Positions 5,516 through 10,396 of a DNA stretch of 10,396 bases are shown here, piece after piece. How positions within the stretch are numbered: the first letter of the stretch is position 1; the number at the start of each line of letters is the position of its first letter. The position numbers were made by a program, and so were the translations under genes. This DNA comes from Paracoccaceae bacterium (GTDB lineage: Bacteria > Pseudomonadota > Alphaproteobacteria > Rhodobacterales > Rhodobacteraceae), in contig SKWP01000004.1 in the NCBI GenBank assembly GCA_007128865.1, forward strand, positions 1 through 10,396. Direction: 5' to 3'. The notes under the pieces were generated by a model. That model searched no databases, was not told the DNA's origin, and saw nothing but the letters and a program-made list of their open reading frames with translations.

Positions 5516-7120
5516 ATGCGCCTGATTTCCAGCGCACTCCCCGCCTCCGAGACCTTCCGCGCCAACCGGGCCGCGCATCTTGCGGCGCTGGAAGAGATCG
5601 CCGAGGCCGCCGCGCTCGCTGCCGCCGGGGGCGGTGAAAAGGCCCGTGTCCGGCACCAGAGCCGGGGCAAGATGCTGCCGCGCGACCGGGTGGCGGGGCT
5701 GCTGGACCCCGGCGCACCGTTTCTGGAAATCGGCGCCACCGCGGCGCATGGGATGTACGACGGCGCCGCCCCCGGTGCCGGCATGATCGCCGGTATCGGC
5801 CTTGTCCATGGCCGCGAGGTGATGGTGGTGGCCAATGACGCCACGGTGAAGGGCGGCACCTATTACCCGATCACGGTCAAGAAGCACCTGCGCGCGCAGG
5901 AGATCGCCGAGGCGAACCGCCTGCCCTGCGTCTATCTGGTCGATTCGGGCGGCGCCAACCTGCCTCAGCAGGACGAGGTGTTTCCCGACCGCGACCATTT
6001 CGGCCGCATCTTCTACAACCAGGCGCAGATGAGCGCGCAGGGCATCGCCCAGATCGCGGTGGTGATGGGCTCTTGCACCGCCGGGGGGGCCTATGTGCCG
6101 GCGATGTCGGATGTCTCGATCATCGTGCGCGGTCAGGGCACGATCTTTCTGGCCGGCCCGCCGCTGGTCAAGGCCGCGACGGGCGAGGTGGTAAGCGCCG
6201 AAGACCTCGGCGGCGGCGACGTGCATACGCGGCTGTCGGGCGTTGCCGACTATCTGGCCGAGGATGACGCCCATGCGCTGGCACTGGCGCGGCGGGCGCT
6301 GGCATCGCTCAACCGCCCCGCGCCGTACTGGCCAGAGATGGCCGCACCCGAGCCACCCGCCTTCGATCCCGAGGAAATCCTCGGCGTGGTGCCGGCCGAT
6401 CTGCGCACCCCCTACGACATCCGCGAGGTCATCGCCCGGGTGGTGGACGGATCGCGGCTGGACGAATTCAAGGCACGCTTCGGCGAAACGCTGGTGACGG
6501 GCTTTGCCCATGTGGAGGGGATGCCGGTGGGCATCGTCGCCAACAACGGCGTGCTGTTTTCGGAAAGCGCGGTGAAGGGGGCGCATTTCATCGAACTGTG
6601 CAGCCAGCGCCGCATCCCGCTGGTGTTTCTGCAGAACATCACCGGCTTCATGGTCGGCCGGCGGTACGAGAACGAAGGCATCGCCCGGCACGGCGCCAAG
6701 ATGGTCACGGCGGTGGCGACCACGGCAGTCCCCAAGATCACCCTGCTGGTGGGCGGCAGCTTTGGCGCCGGCAACTATGGCATGGCCGGGCGCGCCTATT
6801 CCCCGCGCTTTTTGTGGACATGGCCCAACAGCCGGATCAGCGTGATGGGCGGTGCGCAGGCTGCGGGGGTGCTGGCCACGGTCCGGCGCGAGGCCATCGA
6901 ACGCGCCGGCGGGCAGTGGTCGGCCGAGCAAGAGGCCGAATTCAGGCGCCCGACGCTGGAGATGTTCGAACGCCAGTCGCATCCGCTCCATGCTTCGGCA
7001 CGGCTGTGGGACGACGGCATCATCGATCCCCGCAAGACCCGTCAGGTGCTGGCGCTGTCGCTGCGCGCCGCCCTGAACGCACCGATAGAGGCGACGCGCT
7101 TCGGCGTGTTCCGGATGTGA
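5516..7120 (+). CDS. mccB: 3-Methylcrotonyl-CoA carboxylase, carboxyltransferase (beta) subunit
   Basis: This subunit moves CO2 from carboxybiotin on MccA to 3-methylcrotonyl-CoA, giving 3-methylglutaconyl-CoA in leucine degradation. The protein has 534 residues, normal for the family. It consists of two crotonase-fold halves. The N-terminal half shows [12 protein letters not shown] (107-118), [10 protein letters not shown] (141-150) and the oxyanion-hole segment [16 protein letters not shown] (184-199). The C-terminal half shows [40 protein letters not shown] and [15 protein letters not shown]. These are specific for MCC over propionyl- or acetyl-CoA carboxylases. In the usual GGEQAA turn the glutamate is alanine here (A447). 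The ATG at 5516 follows AAGGGGG at 5502-5508. It reads in the direction of ivd and mccA but is separated from each by minus-strand genes. Also called liuB. Confidence 0.95.
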   Translation: MRLISSALPASETFRANRAAHLAALEEIAEAAALAAAGGGEKARVRHQSRGKMLPRDRVAGLLDPGAPFLEIGATAAHGMYDGAAPGAGMIAGIGLVHGREVMVVANDATVKGGTYYPITVKKHLRAQEIAEANRLPCVYLVDSGGANLPQQDEVFPDRDHFGRIFYNQAQMSAQGIAQIAVVMGSCTAGGAYVPAMSDVSIIVRGQGTIFLAGPPLVKAATGEVVSAEDLGGGDVHTRLSGVADYLAEDDAHALALARRALASLNRPAPYWPEMAAPEPPAFDPEEILGVVPADLRTPYDIREVIARVVDGSRLDEFKARFGETLVTGFAHVEGMPVGIVANNGVLFSESAVKGAHFIELCSQRRIPLVFLQNITGFMVGRRYENEGIARHGAKMVTAVATTAVPKITLLVGGSFGAGNYGMAGRAYSPRFLWTWPNSRISVMGGAQAAGVLATVRREAIERAGGQWSAEQEAEFRRPTLEMFERQSHPLHASARLWDDGIIDPRKTRQVLALSLRAALNAPIEATRFGVFRM

Positions 7121-7131
7121 GCCGGCTGCCG

Positions 7132-7611
7132 TCAGAACCGCGCCGGGCGCTGCCGCCACGCCTGCCAGCCGATATCGCGGCCGGGAAAGGCGCAGCTGAC
7201 CGGCAGGGCGGCAATCAGCGCCCGAAAGGCATCGCCCAGGGGCGCGTCCAGCCCCTCGTGCCCGGTCCGCACCCACCAGAAGGCCATCGCGTCGTAACCC
7301 GCACGGTCGGACGGGTAGAGATAGCAGCAGCCCACCACCCGCGCGCCCTGCACCACCGTCCAGGCATAGCTGTGCCCGGCGGTGAACTCGCGTTCGTGCC
7401 AGCCCAGATCGACGCGGTTCTCGTGCAGCGTCACGCCGTCGGGCCACGGGTCTTCGGGGTCCATCCAGCCGCGCAGCCGGTCGGCGCTGTCCATCACCGC
7501 GGCAAGATCGGCCTCGGCATCGGCCAGCCGCAGCGGCCGGGCCAGCCAGCCGGGCCCGCCCCATGTCTCGGGCGGGCGCAGGCCGTCGGGCAGGAGCGGA
7601 CGATGGTACAT
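7132..7611 (-). CDS. GNAT-like N-acetyltransferase family protein
   Basis: A 159-residue soluble protein that resembles uncharacterised GNAT-fold acetyltransferases. After a short N-terminal segment it reads WLARPLRLADAEADLAAVMD (start of the fold), HENRVDLGWHEREF, then YAWTVVQGARVVGCCYLYP, the pattern of the central beta-strands that bear the acetyl-CoA site. It lacks a clear Q/RxxGxG/A loop, so family membership rests on overall pattern. The substrate is unknown. The start at 7611 (ATG) is a choice: an in-frame GTG lies three codons upstream, and the frame is open to 7725, where it would run into mccA. The stop lies 11 bases from the mccB stop in convergent orientation, and the gene diverges from mccA. 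No link to leucine catabolism is evident from the sequence; it may be a passenger in the cluster. Confidence 0.72.
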   Translation of the reverse strand: MYHRPLLPDGLRPPETWGGPGWLARPLRLADAEADLAAVMDSADRLRGWMDPEDPWPDGVTLHENRVDLGWHEREFTAGHSYAWTVVQGARVVGCCYLYPSDRAGYDAMAFWWVRTGHEGLDAPLGDAFRALIAALPVSCAFPGRDIGWQAWRQRPARF

Positions 7612-7724
7612 GCCCGCCACGATAGCCGCCGGTGCGCAAGGGGCAAGTCCGCGCCGCGCCCGGTCCGCGCATCTTCGGCGCGAGGATGGCCAGCCGATTG
7701 CCCCGAAAGCGACAAGGAAACGCA
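7612..7724. promoter_or_regulatory. Divergent intergenic region before mccA
   Basis: These 113 bases separate the minus-strand acetyltransferase gene from mccA. Because mccB and mccA are split by an opposite-strand gene, mccA needs either read-through from mccB or a promoter here. I see no good -35/-10 pair and no copy of the TTGAAC-type operator found before ivd. The mccA ribosome site AAGGAA is at 7714-7719. Very high GC makes promoter calling unreliable. Confidence 0.3.
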
Positions 7725-9668
7725 ATGTTCAGCACCATCCTGATCGCCAATCGCGGCGAGATTGCCTGTCGCGTCATCCGCACGGCCCGCGCCATGGGGC
7801 TGCGCACCGTCGCGGTTCATTCCGAGGCCGACGCCGCGGCGCTGCATGTGGAACAGGCCGACGAGGCCGTCTGCATCGGCCCGCCGGCCCCGGCCGAAAG
7901 CTACCTGCGCGGCGCGGCGATCATCGCCGCCGCGCAGGCCACCGGGGCGCAGGCGATCCACCCCGGCTATGGCTTTCTGTCCGAAAACCCCGATTTCGTC
8001 GACGCGGTCGAGGCCGCCGGGCTGGTCTTCATCGGCCCGTCCGCGGCGGCAATCCGGGCCATGGGGCTGAAGGACGCGGCCAAGAAACTGATGGCCGAGG
8101 CCGGCGTTCCGGTGGTGCCGGGCTACCATGGCGACAACCAGGACCCCGAGCATCTGGCCGGCGCCGCCGATGCCATCGGCTGGCCGGTGCTGATCAAGGC
8201 CGTGGCGGGGGGCGGCGGAAAGGGCATGCGCAAGGTGCTGCGGCCGGGCGATTTTGCCGCCGCGCTGGCCGCCGCCCGCAGCGAGGCCCGGACCGCCTTC
8301 GGCAATGATGCCGTGCTGATCGAGAAATTCGTCGAAACGCCGCGCCACATCGAGGTGCAGGTTTTCGGTGACGGCACCGATGCGGTGCATCTGTTCGAAC
8401 GCGACTGTTCGCTGCAACGCCGCCACCAGAAGGTGATCGAGGAAGCCCCGGCGCCGGGCATGACCCCCGCAATGCGCGCCGCGATGGGCGCGGCGGCGGT
8501 GCGTGCGGCCCGTACCATCGGCTATCGCGGCGCGGGCACGGTGGAATTCATCGTCGATGCCTCTGACGGGCTGCGCGAAGACCGGTTCTGGTTCATGGAA
8601 ATGAACACCCGCCTGCAGGTGGAACACCCGGTGACCGAGGCAATCACCGGCGTCGATCTGGTGGAATGGCAGATCCGCGTCGCGGCCGGCGAGCCGCTGC
8701 CGGTCCGCCAGCAGGATCTTGCCATCACCGGCCATGCCTTCGAGGCCCGGCTTTATGCCGAGGACGTACCGGCGGGTTTTCTTCCGGCGACCGGGCGGCT
8801 GGCGCATCTGGCCTTTCCGGCGGGCGTGCGGGCGGATTCCGGGGTGCGTGCCGGCGATGCGATCAGCCCCTGGTATGACCCGATGATCGCCAAGATCGTG
8901 GTTCACGGCCCGACGCGGGCGGTTGCGCTGTCGCGGCTTGCCCAGGCGCTGGAGGCCACCGAGGTTGCCGGCACGGTGACCAACCTTGCCTTCCTCGGTG
9001 CGCTGGCCCGGCATGGCGGCTTTGCGGCAGGCGATGTCGATACCGGGCTGATCGAGCGCGACCTGCCCGCGCTGCTGACCGATCCGGCGCCCGAGGATGC
9101 CGCCGTCGCGCTGGCTGCGCTGGCTGCGGCGGGGCTGGCCGATGGCGGCGATGCAGCGACGGGCTTTGCACTCTGGACACCGCTGCGCCACCCTCTGGCC
9201 ATTGCCTGCGGCGAGGCCGAATACATGGCCGGTATCGCCGCACTCGGGCGCGGCCGTTTCGCGGTGACGCTGGACGGCAGGACGCTGTCCTGCGAACGGC
9301 GCGCGGGTGCATGGCATGTGGACGGGCGGCGCGTGCCCTGGCGGCTGGCGGCAACCCCCGCCGGCATCAGCCTGTTCGGCGCACAGACCCACCATTTCCG
9401 CGCGCTCGATCCGCTCGACAGGGTCTCGGCGGCCGGGGCGGATGCCGATATCGTCACGGCACCGATGCCGGGCATGGTCCGGTCGGTGCATGTCGCTGTC
9501 GGAGACATGGTTACCGCCGGCACCCCCCTCGCGGTGCTGGAGGCGATGAAGATGGAACACGCGCTTGCCGCCCCGCGCGACGGCACCGTGGCCGAGGTAC
9601 TGGTCGGCGCCGGCACGCAGGTAGAGGCCGGCGCAGCACTGCTGCGGCTCGAAGACATCGAGGGCTGA
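7725..9668 (+). CDS. mccA: 3-Methylcrotonyl-CoA carboxylase, biotin-carboxylase/biotin-carrier (alpha) subunit
   Basis: A 647-residue biotin enzyme that carboxylates its own biotin with ATP and bicarbonate and hands CO2 to MccB. The biotin carboxylase N-domain starts FSTILIANRGEIACRVIRTAR. The ATP-grasp domain has the glycine-rich loop AGGGGKGMRKV (around 160-170), EKFVETPRHIEVQVFGDG, and MNTRLQVEHPVTE (from 293; catalytic R296, E300). The C-domain has HAFEARLYAED and DPMIAKIVVHG. A middle region of about 460-575 links to the C-terminal biotinyl domain, where EAMKMEH carries the biotinylated lysine K609. The total length and pairing with mccB favour MCC over acetyl-CoA or propionyl-CoA carboxylase alpha subunits. 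The ATG at 7725 follows AAGGAA closely; the open frame back to 7632 lacks this and precedes the conserved start. No hmgL or hydratase gene follows; the next gene is convergent. Also called liuD. Confidence 0.95.
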   Translation: MFSTILIANRGEIACRVIRTARAMGLRTVAVHSEADAAALHVEQADEAVCIGPPAPAESYLRGAAIIAAAQATGAQAIHPGYGFLSENPDFVDAVEAAGLVFIGPSAAAIRAMGLKDAAKKLMAEAGVPVVPGYHGDNQDPEHLAGAADAIGWPVLIKAVAGGGGKGMRKVLRPGDFAAALAAARSEARTAFGNDAVLIEKFVETPRHIEVQVFGDGTDAVHLFERDCSLQRRHQKVIEEAPAPGMTPAMRAAMGAAAVRAARTIGYRGAGTVEFIVDASDGLREDRFWFMEMNTRLQVEHPVTEAITGVDLVEWQIRVAAGEPLPVRQQDLAITGHAFEARLYAEDVPAGFLPATGRLAHLAFPAGVRADSGVRAGDAISPWYDPMIAKIVVHGPTRAVALSRLAQALEATEVAGTVTNLAFLGALARHGGFAAGDVDTGLIERDLPALLTDPAPEDAAVALAALAAAGLADGGDAATGFALWTPLRHPLAIACGEAEYMAGIAALGRGRFAVTLDGRTLSCERRAGAWHVDGRRVPWRLAATPAGISLFGAQTHHFRALDPLDRVSAAGADADIVTAPMPGMVRSVHVAVGDMVTAGTPLAVLEAMKMEHALAAPRDGTVAEVLVGAGTQVEAGAALLRLEDIEG

Positions 9669-9749
9669 TACGCAATCCTGTTGACCGGTTCGGTAGGCCA
9701 ACGGCCCTTCCCCGCCCTTGCTTCCGCCACTGATCAAGCTGGACCTGAA
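9669..9749. terminator. Convergent gap with a weak hairpin after mccA
   Basis: Eighty-one bases separate the stops of mccA and the convergent deacetylase gene. GTTGACC (9680-9686) and GGCCAAC (9696-9702) can pair in six of seven positions around a 9-base loop. No T-run follows on either strand, so a classical intrinsic terminator is not shown. Convergent layout suggests termination occurs here. Confidence 0.25.
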
Positions 9750-10396
9750 TCAGGCGCCCAGAAACCCTTCCAGCACGTTGACGGTGTTCACCCCGACGGC
9801 CTCGATTGCATAGCCGCCTTCCATGCAGAACACCGTCGGCAGGCCGGCGCCGGCGATACGGCGCCCGGCATCGGTGAAATCGGCGCTGTCCAGCAGGAAG
9901 GCGCTGATCGGATCGTCGCGAAACGCATCGACACCCAGCGAGACCACAAGCGCCTCGGCACCGAAGCCGGCAATGCCTGCCAGCGCGAGGTCGAGCGCCT
10001 CGGCCCAGGGCCCGTACCCCGTGCCGGGCGGAAGCGGAAGGTTGAGGTTCGCCCCGGCCCCGGCCCCGGTGCCCGTCTCGTCTGCATGACCGAGGAAATA
10101 GGGGAAACAGTCTTCGGGTGCCCCGTGAATGGAGGCGAAAAACAACTCGCCCCGATCATAGAAGATGTCCTGCGTGCCGTTGCCGTGGTGAAAATCGATA
10201 TCCAGCACCGCCACCCGCGCCGCGCCGTCATCCAGAAACATCTGCGCAGCCACTGCCGCGTTGTTGACAAAGCAGTAGCCGCCGAACAGGTCGCGCGCGG
10301 CATGGTGTCCGGGCGGACGGCACAGCGCAAAGGCCGCCGGTTCGCCGCCCGACACGGCACGCTGTGCCGCCTGTGCCGACGCCACCGAAGACAGCG
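9750..10396 (-). CDS. Acetylpolyamine amidohydrolase / histone deacetylase family protein (N-terminus beyond the window)
   Basis: A zinc hydrolase that removes acetyl groups from acetylated polyamines or a related amide. 214 residues are visible and the frame is open to the window edge; full-length relatives have about 340, so roughly the first third is missing. Visible signatures, in order, are RPPGHHA (tandem catalytic histidines), GGYCFVNNAAVAAQ, VLDIDFHHGNGTQ (aspartate and histidine zinc ligands), SIHGAPEDCFPYF, SLGVDAFRDDPIS (third zinc ligand aspartate) and CMEGGYA (conserved glycine-tyrosine near the active site). The SLGVDAFRDDPIS and SIHGAPEDCFPYF forms resemble acetylpolyamine amidohydrolases more than classical histone deacetylases. 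The substrate-gating residues that would settle specificity are in the missing part. An in-frame GTG at 10385 is not the true start because conserved sequence begins earlier in the family. Confidence 0.88.
   Translation of the reverse strand, partial: LSSVASAQAAQRAVSGGEPAAFALCRPPGHHAARDLFGGYCFVNNAAVAAQMFLDDGAARVAVLDIDFHHGNGTQDIFYDRGELFFASIHGAPEDCFPYFLGHADETGTGAGAGANLNLPLPPGTGYGPWAEALDLALAGIAGFGAEALVVSLGVDAFRDDPISAFLLDSADFTDAGRRIAGAGLPTVFCMEGGYAIEAVGVNTVNVLEGFLGA

Noticed and set aside
5075..7807. A 910-codon open frame on the minus strand
   Set aside because: Only its last 85 codons are a real gene (hicA). The rest lies antisense to mccB, shows no protein family pattern, and is a result of high GC with few stop codons.
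7494..9737. A 747-codon open frame on the minus strand opposite mccA
   Set aside because: The forward strand carries all biotin carboxylase and biotinyl motifs; the antisense product is arginine- and histidine-rich low-information sequence, typical of a shadow frame.
9744..9754. Short symmetric sequence CCTGAATCAGG over the deacetylase stop codon
   Set aside because: With a single central base it cannot form a hairpin, and its location over a stop codon gives no reason to call it an operator.

Overview
The window is GC-rich, tightly packed bacterial chromosome. Codon choice, the gph/glmU/glmS neighbourhood and the form of the leucine-degradation enzymes suggest an alphaproteobacterium, most likely of the Rhodobacterales (Paracoccus/Rhodobacter-like). 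That placement is inferred from protein style only. Nine protein-coding genes can be supported. Two run off the window edges: glmS on the left and an acetylpolyamine amidohydrolase on the right. No RNA gene, insertion sequence, CRISPR array or prophage gene was seen, and no stretch over 300 bases lacks a gene.

Left part (1-3459): cell-envelope precursor synthesis. glmU and glmS lie on the minus strand, coupled through a TGATG stop/start overlap. Together they make UDP-N-acetylglucosamine for peptidoglycan and lipopolysaccharide. Diverging from them across 130 bases is a HAD-family phosphoglycolate phosphatase-like gene (gph).

Middle and right (3460-9668): the first steps of leucine/isovalerate catabolism. 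ivd (isovaleryl-CoA dehydrogenase), mccB and mccA (carboxyltransferase and biotin-carrying subunits of 3-methylcrotonyl-CoA carboxylase) all read to the right and would normally form one operon. Here two minus-strand units interrupt them: a hicA-hicB type toxin-antitoxin pair between ivd and mccB, and a small GNAT-like acetyltransferase gene between mccB and mccA. The later pathway genes (methylglutaconyl-CoA hydratase, HMG-CoA lyase) are not in the window. A strong 24-bp inverted repeat, typical of a TetR-type operator, sits on the ivd promoter. I did not see a second copy before mccB or mccA, so the three genes may not share one control.

Right edge (9750-10396): the C-terminal part of a zinc-dependent deacetylase of the acetylpolyamine amidohydrolase/histone deacetylase family, convergent with mccA.

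Most of the window is ordinary metabolism. The points most worth a second look are the ivd operator; the hicAB island, whose HicA-like toxin lacks the usual catalytic histidine position; and a degenerate tandem array of 7-bp units in the hicA-mccB intergenic region, which would lie inside the hicAB 5' leader.
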